Shown here one piece after another: positions 1 to 5,240 of a stretch of 5,240 nucleotides of DNA. The notes under the pieces are model-generated. The model was not told the origin of the DNA. It saw nothing but the letters and a program-made list of their open reading frames with translations, and ran no database searches. Within the stretch, counting starts at the first letter, position 1. Every line of letters begins with the position of its first letter. The stretch comes from Thermodesulfobacteriota bacterium (lineage in GTDB: Bacteria; Desulfobacterota; Desulfomonilia; Desulfomonilales; Desulfomonilaceae), in the NCBI GenBank assembly GCA_030837305.1, contig JAUPKT010000026.1, positions 1 through 5,240 of the forward strand, written 5' to 3'. The position numbers and the translations under genes are program-made.

Positions 1-2199
1 AACCATCAGTGAGACATCCCGTTCTACATAAGGGTAGCGAGGGAGCGATCGGAAAACTCTTTTCTTGCGGTCACGAATGAACAGAGGCTCCAAAAATATT
101 TCAAGAATCTGGACTCCTCTGTGAAAATCATGCCCTCGTGCCATGCTCGGAGCCAATTCTCCCACGAAACCGATGTTACGATCATCCAGAAAGATGTCCG
201 CGGATTTGCCCGGATGCAGAAATGGCCTCGAAGATGGCTCAAACGACGCCACATCCACGGCAAACAAATCCAAGAGAGCTTCCAGCGCGCCCTTCATGTC
301 GTAGAAGTCAACCTCCTGCTCCACATCAACCGTTCCGAAAATGTCCACCTGTCCTCTCTGAAAATGCCAAAGACTTCCATGACGACGACCCATTGCCACG
401 GCACTCAGAACAAGATCCTCTCGGGGCAGGTCGCTACCGGCCAAAGGAGTGAAAACCTTCCCAATCTCATACAGTTTCAAATCCTCTGACTTAAAATTAA
501 CGTTCCGCTTTGCCGCGGCAATGAGACCAGGTAACAGAGAGGTCCTCATCACAGCCAAGTCCTCATTTAACGGGTTCATTAACTCAAGAACACGCTCTGT
601 ACCCCCGTCTTCAACAAATCCCCCACACGCACTCTTCGAGACGAAAGACATCGTAATAATCTCGGTGAAGCCGCAACCATTCATGCACTCATTCACCTTC
701 CTGAGCTTCCGATGATCGTCTCTGGTCCGATCAGGCGCAGAAATATATGACGGCATTGACAGAGGTATGTTCTCAAATCCATGAATCCGACCCACCTCCT
801 CAATCATGTCAACCTCGCGCTCCAGGTCCCATCGCCACGCTGGAGCGCAACATGCCATGTCCCCTGACGAGTCGGTGGGCATGTCCACCCGTACATGGAG
901 GCGATTGAGATACTCTGCCATTTGGCCTGTCTCCAAACTCAAACCGAGCAAGCCGTTCACTTTCTGCGGCCGTACATGGACTTCTTGGCGGATGATGGGA
1001 TTGGGGTATACATCGATATGGTCCGCAAGCACATGGCCGCCGGCGAGCCTCTGAATAAGGTATGCGGCACGATGCGCAGCCCAAAGAGTTCCCTCAGGAT
1101 CAACACCTCTCTCAAACCGATACGAAGCCTCAGTGGTAAGCCCCAAGGCCTTGGAAGTGCGTCGTATGCCAAACCGCTCAAAACATGCGCTCTCGATGAG
1201 AACGCTGGAAGTGGATACATTAATTTCGGAGTTGAGCCCTCCCATGATTCCCGCAAGAGCAACTGACCGCTCCCCATCTCTGATCATAAGAGCATTTTCC
1301 GGCAGTTGCCTTTCCGTCCCATCGAGCGTTGTGAAGCGTTCTCCCGGATCACATCTTCTCACGACGATTCGATCCCTCGCCAGGGTAGACAGATCGAATG
1401 CATGCAGCGGCTGACCACACTCCAGAAGTATGAGATTCGTGGCATCCACCACGTTGGATATGGGTCTCACACCCGAGCGGGACAATTTAACCCGAATATC
1501 CAAGGGAGACGGTCCAACGGTTGTTCCTTCGACGATGCGAACAACATATCGGGGACAGAGATCTTCATCCGGGACTTCAACAATCACCCTATCCCGGATC
1601 CCGACCAAAGACTCCTCAACGGCAAAATGGGGCAATCTCCACGGACGACCCGTCAGTGCGCCGATTTCCCGAGCAACTCCCAGAACAGATAGACAGTCGC
1701 CTCTATTGGGGGTCACCGAGATCTCGAGGATTGTGTCCTCTATCCAGGGCAAAGCCTCCGGCAACGCAAGTCCAATAGGGGTGGATGGATCAAGGTCCAA
1801 AATGCCTGACTCGTCATCTCCCAGACTAAGTTCCTTCTCAGAACACACCATGCCGGGAGATGTGAATCCCTTGATAACTCGCTCTTCCATCCTCGCACCC
1901 GAAGGAAGGCATCCTCCCGGGGGACAGTAGGCAACGACTTGGCCCTCCTGAACATTAGGCGCACCACAAACCACGGTTGCCTCTGTTTTTCCCTGATCCA
2001 GCGTCACCAACGTGAGCTTCTCTGACTTGGGATGAGGAACGATAGCCTTAATCCGTGCGGTTGTGACATCCCCAAGGGATACGCCAACCGTCGTGAGGCT
2101 CTCCACCTCTATGCCGCCCATCGTGAGAGTCTCAGCTATTTCTTCAACAGTTCGATCGATCTCAACGAATTCTTTGAGCCAGTTGAAGCTGATCAGCAT
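1..2199 (-). CDS. pheT: Phenylalanyl-tRNA synthetase beta subunit, C-terminus cut by the window edge
   Basis: This is the beta chain of the cytoplasmic (alpha-beta)2 enzyme that charges tRNA-Phe; it carries tRNA-binding and editing functions. Translating the minus strand from the ATG at 2199 gives 733 residues with no stop down to base 1. The family is usually near 800 residues, so about 70 are missing. Domains in order: N-terminal segment opening MLISFNWLKEFVE; EMAP-like tRNA-binding domain (about 40-150, GMVCSEKELSLG at 116-127); VTPNRGDCLS at 163-172; B3/4 editing domain (about 210-385) with GQPLHAFD at 262-269, ALAGIMGG at 314-321 and RFERGVDP at 361-368, H266 and E336 sitting where editing-site residues are expected; B5 domain (about 405-475) with acidic D458, D464, E467 and E468; catalytic-like core (about 480-690, MRTSLLPGL, YEIGKVF, HPGKSA); and the start of the FDX-ACB anticodon-binding domain (from about 715). 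The start follows an AAAGGGG site at 9 bases. It lies 47 bases after pheS. Confidence 0.97.
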   Translation of the reverse strand, partial: MLISFNWLKEFVEIDRTVEEIAETLTMGGIEVESLTTVGVSLGDVTTARIKAIVPHPKSEKLTLVTLDQGKTEATVVCGAPNVQEGQVVAYCPPGGCLPSGARMEERVIKGFTSPGMVCSEKELSLGDDESGILDLDPSTPIGLALPEALPWIEDTILEISVTPNRGDCLSVLGVAREIGALTGRPWRLPHFAVEESLVGIRDRVIVEVPDEDLCPRYVVRIVEGTTVGPSPLDIRVKLSRSGVRPISNVVDATNLILLECGQPLHAFDLSTLARDRIVVRRCDPGERFTTLDGTERQLPENALMIRDGERSVALAGIMGGLNSEINVSTSSVLIESACFERFGIRRTSKALGLTTEASYRFERGVDPEGTLWAAHRAAYLIQRLAGGHVLADHIDVYPNPIIRQEVHVRPQKVNGLLGLSLETGQMAEYLNRLHVRVDMPTDSSGDMACCAPAWRWDLEREVDMIEEVGRIHGFENIPLSMPSYISAPDRTRDDHRKLRKVNECMNGCGFTEIITMSFVSKSACGGFVEDGGTERVLELMNPLNEDLAVMRTSLLPGLIAAAKRNVNFKSEDLKLYEIGKVFTPLAGSDLPREDLVLSAVAMGRRHGSLWHFQRGQVDIFGTVDVEQEVDFYDMKGALEALLDLFAVDVASFEPSSRPFLHPGKSADIFLDDRNIGFVGELAPSMARGHDFHRGVQILEIFLEPLFIRDRKKRVFRSLPRYPYVERDVSLMV

Positions 2200-2208
2200 C
2201 TCCCTTCG

Positions 2209-2215
2209 CCCCTTT
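2209..2215 (-). promoter_or_regulatory. Ribosome binding site of pheT
   Basis: On the minus strand AAAGGGG lies 9 bases before the ATG at 2199 and supports that start. A second purine run, AAGGGAG (2200-2206), abuts the ATG and is too close to serve. The 47-base pheS-pheT gap has no terminator; its only other structure is a small CGAAA/TTTCG inverted repeat without a T-run. pheS and pheT are therefore likely on one transcript. Confidence 0.7.
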
Positions 2216-2246
2216 CAACACCACTACTTCCGAAACCGTTTCGTCT

Positions 2247-3263
2247 TTAGAATTGATGCAAAAACCTTATGTCGTTTTCATAGAAACTTCGGATGTCAGG
2301 TATGCCGTACTTCAGCATTGCCACGCGCTCAATACCCATGCCGAAGGCAAACCCGGTATAGACTTCAGGATCGTAATGAACAAAGCGATATAACTCAGGA
2401 TCCACCATTCCCGCCCCAAGGATTTCGAGCCAGCCGGTAAACGAGCAGGTTCTGCATCCACTGCCTCCACAAATGACACACTGGATATCCACTTCCGCGG
2501 AAGGTTCTGTAAATGGAAAAAAACTCGGACGAAAACGGAGAGCAAAATCCTCTCCAAAATACTCACTGCAAAAAACTGTGAGCATACCTTTCAGGTCTGC
2601 CAAGGAAATGTCCCGGTCAACCCAGAGTCCCTCGATCTGCATGAACATCGGGGAATGGGTGATGTCCGCATCGCGACGATACACTTTTCCAGGACAAATA
2701 ACCCTCACCGGCGGCGATTGCTTTTCCATGGTTCGGATTTGAACCGGAGACGTGTGCGTCCTGAGTACGACGTTCTTAGAAAAATAAAACGTGTCCTGCA
2801 TGTCCCTGGCTGGATGATCATGGGGAATGTTCAAGGCCTCGAAATTGTAGTAGTCCAATTCAACTTCCGGTCCCTCGGCCAACTGAAATCCCAGCCCTCC
2901 GAATAGTTCAATCAACTCATCAGTAACTCGATTGAGAATGTGGGTTCTCCCGAAGAAACTGCGCCGACCGGGGAGCGTCACATCCACGGATTCCCCGGCA
3001 ACCTTTGCCTTTTCAACCTCGGCCTGTACCGCTGCTTCCCGCTCTGTAAACATTTTCTCGAGTTGCTCTTTAGCCAAATTTGCAAGCCGGCCGATCTCAG
3101 AACGTAATTCAGGTGCAACATCCTTGAGACCCCGAAGGATGGCGGTCAGCTCGCCTTTTCTCCCCAGCACCTTCGTGCGCGCTTCGGAAAGCGCCTTTTC
3201 ATCGCTAAGCGCACTGATCAATGCAACATATCGTTGCTTCAAGTCCTCAAGTTGATCCTTCAT
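2247..3263 (-). CDS. pheS: Phenylalanyl-tRNA synthetase alpha subunit
   Basis: This is the catalytic alpha chain of phenylalanyl-tRNA synthetase (class II), which activates phenylalanine with ATP and transfers it to tRNA-Phe together with PheT. It is 338 residues long, normal for the bacterial family. Residues 1-85 form the charged helical, coiled-coil-like N-terminal arm that contacts tRNA. The class II core follows: HDHPARDMQDTFY at 148-160, LRTHTSPVQIRTM at 167-179, the motif 2 region with YRRD at 195-198 and THSPMFMQIEG at 202-212, and motif 3 with GMGIER at 308-313. A306 in GFAFGMG matches the alanine that shapes the phenylalanine pocket in E. coli PheS (A294). Residues 262-273 carry a CxxC-x4-CxxC cluster (C262, C265, C270, C273), absent from E. 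coli PheS but common in other bacterial PheS. It ends FYENDIRFLHQF, as is typical. The start at 3263 has a GGAGG site 11 bases upstream. pheT follows 47 bases downstream. Confidence 0.98.
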   Translation of the reverse strand: MKDQLEDLKQRYVALISALSDEKALSEARTKVLGRKGELTAILRGLKDVAPELRSEIGRLANLAKEQLEKMFTEREAAVQAEVEKAKVAGESVDVTLPGRRSFFGRTHILNRVTDELIELFGGLGFQLAEGPEVELDYYNFEALNIPHDHPARDMQDTFYFSKNVVLRTHTSPVQIRTMEKQSPPVRVICPGKVYRRDADITHSPMFMQIEGLWVDRDISLADLKGMLTVFCSEYFGEDFALRFRPSFFPFTEPSAEVDIQCVICGGSGCRTCSFTGWLEILGAGMVDPELYRFVHYDPEVYTGFAFGMGIERVAMLKYGIPDIRSFYENDIRFLHQF

Positions 3264-3274
3264 GGCCGCTCATA

Positions 3275-3279
3275 CCTCC
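3275..3279 (-). promoter_or_regulatory. Ribosome binding site of pheS
   Basis: GGAGG on the minus strand lies 11 bases before the ATG at 3263, which is slightly long. A nearer ATG at 3273-3271 is out of frame and gives only an eight-residue product, so 3263 is the pheS start. The site lies only about 20 bases after the T-run of the upstream terminator. Confidence 0.6.
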
Positions 3280-3298
3280 GCGTGGAAACGCACATCAC

Positions 3299-3324
3299 AA
3301 AAAAAGCGGTCCCGAAAGACCGCT
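3299..3324 (-). terminator. Intrinsic terminator in the rplT-pheS gap, probable attenuator of pheST
   Basis: On the minus strand the arms AGCGGTC (3324-3318) and GACCGCT (3311-3305) form a perfect 7-bp stem around a TTTCGG loop, followed directly by a run of T. This is a textbook Rho-independent terminator. Only 35 bases separate it from the pheS start, too few for another promoter. Any transcript reaching pheS, whether from rpmI-rplT or from a promoter in this gap, must therefore read through it. E. coli pheST is controlled by attenuation at a leader in the same place, and many Firmicutes use a T-box there. An attenuator is thus more likely than a plain operon end. The regulatory role is inference; the hairpin and T-run are directly visible. 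Confidence 0.85.
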
Positions 3325-3349
3325 CCTGGAATTCATCATGGATCACACC

Positions 3350-3394
3350 TCAACGGTAGTCCAGACCCGAGTACCATAGATTCCTGCGACACAT
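3350..3394 (-). other. Possible leader peptide ORF before the pheS terminator
   Basis: A 14-codon ORF, MCRRNLWYSGLDYR, starts 8 bases after the rplT stop and ends within the sequence able to pair with the terminator arm. Its position suits an attenuation leader peptide. However, it has no phenylalanine codon (it holds one Trp and two Tyr), and its ribosome binding site is poor: GGAAG lies about 13 bases upstream. Translational coupling to rplT is possible. An overlapping alternative, MVLGSGLPLRCDP, has a closer AGGA but also lacks Phe. Either may be chance. Confidence 0.2.
3355..3375 (-). promoter_or_regulatory. Upstream hairpin of the pheST leader (possible 1:2 pairing)
   Basis: On the minus strand GGTACTC (3375-3369) pairs with GACTACC (3361-3355) around a 7-base loop, with 6 of 7 positions paired and one C/C mismatch. 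Its 3' arm overlaps ACCGTT (3357-3352). That segment can instead pair with AGCGGT (3324-3319), the 5' arm of the terminator, over 6 bp including one G-U. The two pairings exclude each other, as in a classical attenuator. Free energies were not computed, and a 6-bp alternative can arise by chance. Confidence 0.35.
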
Positions 3395-3402
3395 AAGGTT
3401 GT

Positions 3403-3762
3403 TCAAACTTCCAGAGCGTTGCGCGCCTGTGTCACAAGCGTGGCAAAGCCTGCGGGGTCAGCCACGGCTAACTCGGATAAAATCTTTCTGTCCAAAGCAA
3501 TCTCGGCCTTCTTCAATCCTTCCATGAAACGATTATACGGTAAACCGTTCAGCCTCGATCCTGCCGAAATGCGAGTTATCCACAAACGGCGAAAATCTCT
3601 CTTTCGAGTTCGTCTATCGCGGTAGGCATAACACAAGGCCCTCTCTACGGTTTCCTTGGCCTGTCTCAGGGTCCGACTCCGACCTCCTACGTACCCCTTT
3701 GCCAATTTAAGTATTTTTCTCCGCCGCTCCCTACTGGCCGGCGCACATCGTACTCTGGGCAT
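3403..3762 (-). CDS. rplT: 50S ribosomal protein bL20
   Basis: bL20 is a basic protein that binds 23S rRNA and is required early in assembly of the large subunit; in several bacteria it also represses its own operon by binding mRNA. The product is 119 residues, the usual size. It opens MPRVR and has KLAKGYVG at 19-26, then the long basic helix region [16 protein letters not shown] at 46-61. The globular C-terminal domain follows, with [17 protein letters not shown] at 72-88 and [11 protein letters not shown] at 90-100. The ATG at 3762 was chosen over a GTG at 3765 because bL20 proteins begin MPR and because AAGGAG lies 6 bases before the ATG but only 3 before the GTG. The N-terminal stretch [11 protein letters not shown] (6-16) departs from the usual KRGVxARxRHKK pattern but keeps its basic character. 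rpmI precedes it by 92 bases. Confidence 0.98.
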   Translation of the reverse strand: MPRVRCAPASRERRRKILKLAKGYVGGRSRTLRQAKETVERALCYAYRDRRTRKRDFRRLWITRISAGSRLNGLPYNRFMEGLKKAEIALDRKILSELAVADPAGFATLVTQARNALEV

Positions 3763-3768
3763 CACATT

Positions 3769-3774
3769 CTCCTT
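3769..3774 (-). promoter_or_regulatory. Ribosome binding site of rplT
   Basis: A strong AAGGAG on the minus strand lies 6 bases before the ATG at 3762. It decides the start, because the in-frame GTG one codon upstream would be only 3 bases from it. Confidence 0.8.
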
Positions 3775-3786
3775 ACATTACGAAAA

Positions 3787-3808
3787 CCACACCGTGTGTG
3801 ACGTGTGG
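3787..3808 (-). promoter_or_regulatory. Hairpin in the rpmI-rplT gap
   Basis: CCACAC (3808-3803) and GTGTGG (3792-3787) form a 6-bp stem around a 10-base loop on the minus strand, followed by TTTTCG. The T-run is only four long and the loop is wide, so it is at most a weak terminator. It sits about 12 bases before the rplT ribosome binding site. It could be a processing site or a regulatory RNA element, or it may have no function. The rest of this 92-base gap shows nothing I can identify. Confidence 0.35.
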
Positions 3809-3854
3809 AACCAACCGATATCGTCGCCATCATGTCCGGAAACCTCTCCGTGGC

Positions 3855-4052
3855 TTAGCCATAAGGAAGAAGTCTCCTGATCTGCACGGTATCCTTCGAG
3901 CAGATGAAGGCTTCCTGCCTGAGATTTCTCTTTCTTTTTGTGGACTTACTCGTCAAGATATGGCTATGGTACGCCTTTTTTCTCTTGATCTTACCACTCT
4001 TGAGAATGGTGAAACGTTTTGCCGCACCCCGGCATGATTTGAGCTTGGGCAT
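3855..4052 (-). CDS. rpmI: 50S ribosomal protein bL35
   Basis: bL35 is a small, very basic protein of the large ribosomal subunit. The 65-residue product has the normal family length and signature: [14 protein letters not shown] at 1-14, [19 protein letters not shown] at 19-37, TKRKRNLR at 38-45 and the C-terminal IRRLLPYG. The ATG at 4052 is preceded by AGGGAG at 7 bases. The gene usually lies between infC and rplT. Here rplT follows as expected, 92 bases downstream, but the gene upstream is not infC; it is the SGNH-like protein, 123 bases away on the same strand. Confidence 0.97.
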   Translation of the reverse strand: MPKLKSCRGAAKRFTILKSGKIKRKKAYHSHILTSKSTKRKRNLRQEAFICSKDTVQIRRLLPYG

Positions 4053-4059
4053 ATGAGAT

Positions 4060-4065
4060 CTCCCT
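4060..4065 (-). promoter_or_regulatory. Ribosome binding site of rpmI
   Basis: AGGGAG on the minus strand lies 7 bases before the ATG at 4052 and fits the family start MPK. A hairpin (4069-4085) ends 3 bases upstream of it. Confidence 0.7.
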
Positions 4066-4068
4066 ACG

Positions 4069-4085
4069 CAGTCTCCAGCAGACCG
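4069..4085 (-). promoter_or_regulatory. Leader hairpin just before the rpmI ribosome binding site
   Basis: CGGTCT (4085-4080) pairs with AGACTG (4074-4069) around a 5-base loop, giving 6 bp with one G-U, within the predicted untranslated leader. Autogenous repression by bL20 through the rpmI leader is known in E. coli and, by a different leader, in Bacillus. The position would suit such control. I see no specific match to a known bL20-binding structure, so this is only a candidate. Confidence 0.25.
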
Positions 4086-4115
4086 TCGTTTGTCTAATTA
4101 ACCATCAAACTTCCA

Positions 4116-4144
4116 TGTATACCGTAACTACGACGGCAATTCAA
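4116..4144 (-). promoter_or_regulatory. Candidate sigma-70-type promoter for rpmI-rplT(-pheST)
   Basis: On the minus strand a -35-like TTGAAT (4144-4139) and a -10-like TATACA (4121-4116) are separated by exactly 17 bases. Each matches 4 of 6 consensus positions. Transcription would start near 4109 and give a leader of about 55 bases before rpmI. It is the only convincing promoter-like pair I found in this gap. Two 4/6 hexamers are modest evidence, and the optimal spacer and the position are the main support. Confidence 0.45.
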
Positions 4145-4151
4145 ACTTTTT

Positions 4152-4172
4152 TGTCCCGATGGGGCATTTTTT
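4152..4172 (+). terminator. Weak terminator-like hairpin reading on the plus strand
   Basis: On the plus strand TGTCCC and GGGGCA pair over 6 bp (one G-U) around a GAT loop, followed by six T. On the minus strand the G-U becomes an A/C mismatch and the hairpin is followed by A, so it would not end the SGNH transcript. No plus-strand gene reads into it. It could block antisense transcription or be chance. Confidence 0.2.
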
Positions 4173-4175
4173 GCT

Positions 4176-5240
4176 TCACTTGTACAGACTTATCTGACGC
4201 AAGCCAATGACGTTGCCCCGGCTCTGCACAGGTCGATAGCGAACAAACCGGCCTTGATCTTCGACGGCAGCGTAATACTCATACCCGGGCCACTGGTCGA
4301 AGTGATCAATCGCTACATCCTTCCCATGATACCACGACCTCCACGTCTTGCCATCAGTTGATATATCTATCCACCACTCCTCCGGAACGGAATCCTGGGA
4401 TGCCCATACGATGCGAAGTCGAGACAGCGACACAGTAGCCCCAAGATCCAATACCACCGACGGCACCCCATCTGGGAACACGGCGCCAGAACTCACATCC
4501 ACCTCCAGGGCATTTGGTCCAGGATAACCTTTCAAAATGTGCAACCCGGCGTCAGCGGGCTCATTTCCCACGAACACTCTGGCGTTTCGGGCGTAGTCCA
4601 CAAAATAGGCGTCAAGAGGATCCTTCAGCACGTCACTGTCCAGAAGATCCAGACCAAACACAGATGTTTTCACACGATTCACCAGGGCCTTGGCCAAGAT
4701 GTAATTTGCTCCATTGGTCAAATGACACCAGTCCGTGAAAACCCACTCGGTCACACTGTCGAAAATACCGGTCAAGTCCACGACTTCAAAGCCCAGTTCC
4801 CGGCAACGCCCTTTGATGCCGTTCACCAAAACATCGTAGGTTTGTCCGGCATCGTAGAAACCTATCTTCTGCATCCCCGTTACGCTCTCAATCTTTTCCT
4901 CCATGGGGGTTCTCTTCTTTTTAGAGTTCCGGAACATGGGTTGCACCGCGAAAACGTGGGACACTTTGTCCGTCTCCAACACCTTATGATAGATGGCGGC
5001 AACATCGGCCACCTGGCCTATGTTTCGGTCACGGTACGCCAACATCTCAGCGTCGGCATCCTGGGGATGCGCAGCAAATCCCCTATTTTCCATGAGAATA
5101 CCCGGCCCCTCTCCCTTGCTCATGGCCAGCCACGTAAAAAAATACGTATTTCTCTTAAGCCACAACGTCAAATAATTGAGCAGCCCGGTACGACTCATGT
5201 CCATAACATCCGTTATGACCTCGAAATACGGACCCTCCGT
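4176..5240 (-). CDS. SGNH-hydrolase-like protein with C-terminal F5/8 type C domain, N-terminus outside the window
   Basis: The minus-strand frame is open from the right edge to a TGA at 4176, giving 354 residues. The Met at 5204 has no ribosome binding site and sequence continues in frame before it, so the real start lies beyond the window. Fragment residues about 1-190 look like the C-terminal half of an SGNH/GDSL-type hydrolase domain. FTDWCHLTNGANYILAKAL (168-186) resembles block V, with D170 and H173 as the putative Asp-x-x-His catalytic pair. FAVQPMF (97-103) fits a block III-like strand. The catalytic Ser block would lie upstream of the window. Residues about 245-353 resemble an F5/8 type C (discoidin, CBM32-like) beta-sandwich: VVLDLGATVSLSRLRIVW, WWIDISTDGKTWRSW and a terminal FVRYRPVQSRG with LRQISLY. 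Such proteins are usually exported and act on, or bind, cell-envelope or extracellular glycans. A signal peptide or membrane anchor cannot be seen here. The substrate is unknown; an esterase or deacetylase acting on polysaccharide is a guess. Confidence 0.8.
   Translation of the reverse strand, partial: TEGPYFEVITDVMDMSRTGLLNYLTLWLKRNTYFFTWLAMSKGEGPGILMENRGFAAHPQDADAEMLAYRDRNIGQVADVAAIYHKVLETDKVSHVFAVQPMFRNSKKKRTPMEEKIESVTGMQKIGFYDAGQTYDVLVNGIKGRCRELGFEVVDLTGIFDSVTEWVFTDWCHLTNGANYILAKALVNRVKTSVFGLDLLDSDVLKDPLDAYFVDYARNARVFVGNEPADAGLHILKGYPGPNALEVDVSSGAVFPDGVPSVVLDLGATVSLSRLRIVWASQDSVPEEWWIDISTDGKTWRSWYHGKDVAIDHFDQWPGYEYYAAVEDQGRFVRYRPVQSRGNVIGLRQISLYK

Noticed and set aside
1..2199. Possible broken or frameshifted pheT, because only short minus-strand ORFs with both ends inside the window appear here
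   Set aside because: Codon-by-codon translation from 2199 gives 733 uninterrupted residues. The gene simply runs off the left edge.
2230..2245. Small inverted repeat (CGAAA/TTTCG) in the pheS-pheT gap
   Set aside because: It is five pairs with a tiny loop and no T-run, so it is not a terminator and there is no further support for a function.
121..2440. Numerous plus-strand ORFs of 70-166 codons across this stretch
   Set aside because: All lie antisense to pheT or pheS, whose frames are intact and full of family motifs. The plus-strand translations show no recognisable domain or good ribosome binding sites.
3264..3402. T-box riboswitch upstream of pheS
   Set aside because: The leader is too short for a canonical T-box and has no clear AGGGTGGNACCGCG-type motif or specifier stem. 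Only the terminator is shared.
3763..3765. GTG at 3765 as the rplT start
   Set aside because: It lies only 3 bases from the AAGGAG site, and the family begins MPR at the ATG at 3762.
3403..4115. 11-base direct repeat TCAAACTTCCA at 3403-3413 and 4105-4115
   Set aside because: A few repeats of this length are expected by chance in a window this size. One copy lies in rplT coding sequence, and no flanking similarity extends it.
5202..5204. Met codon at 5204 as the start of the SGNH-like protein
   Set aside because: There is no ribosome binding site before it, the frame stays open to the window edge, and the hydrolase domain would lack its N-terminal half.

Overview
The window is a bacterial chromosomal segment in which every recognisable gene lies on the minus strand. 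Read in the direction of transcription (high to low coordinates), it holds the 3' part of a gene for an SGNH-hydrolase-like protein with a C-terminal F5/8 type C (discoidin-like) domain, then rpmI (bL35), rplT (bL20), pheS and pheT (phenylalanyl-tRNA synthetase alpha and beta). The SGNH gene is cut by the right edge. pheT is cut by the left edge, inside its last domain. The reading frame of pheT is unbroken from its ATG at 2199 to base 1.

The organism is a bacterium with mid-range GC. The rpmI-rplT-pheS-pheT order is the widespread bacterial translation cluster. PheS has a four-cysteine insert that E. coli PheS lacks but many other bacterial PheS proteins have. The proteins look somewhat like those of deltaproteobacteria and related phyla, but this is an impression and the lineage cannot be fixed from the window.

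Layout: 1-2199 pheT (partial); 2200-2246 short gap with the pheT ribosome binding site; 2247-3263 pheS; 3264-3402 a 139-base gap with a strong intrinsic terminator, a possible short leader ORF and alternative RNA pairings; 3403-3762 rplT; 3763-3854 gap with a hairpin and the rplT ribosome binding site; 3855-4052 rpmI; 4053-4175 gap with a plausible sigma-70-type promoter and a leader hairpin; 4176-5240 the SGNH/F5-8C protein (partial). No gap exceeds 139 bases.

bL35 and bL20 are large-subunit proteins needed early in 50S assembly. PheS and PheT form the (alpha-beta)2 enzyme that charges tRNA-Phe. They are probably transcribed together from a promoter just upstream of rpmI, with readthrough into pheST controlled at the terminator in the rplT-pheS gap. 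That terminator lies only 35 bases from the pheS start, so any promoter for pheS must lie before it. This makes attenuation the most economical reading. infC, which usually precedes rpmI, is not here; the envelope-type SGNH gene occupies its place. The region is otherwise ordinary housekeeping sequence, and I see no mobile element, CRISPR array, tRNA, rRNA or new defence or metabolic system.
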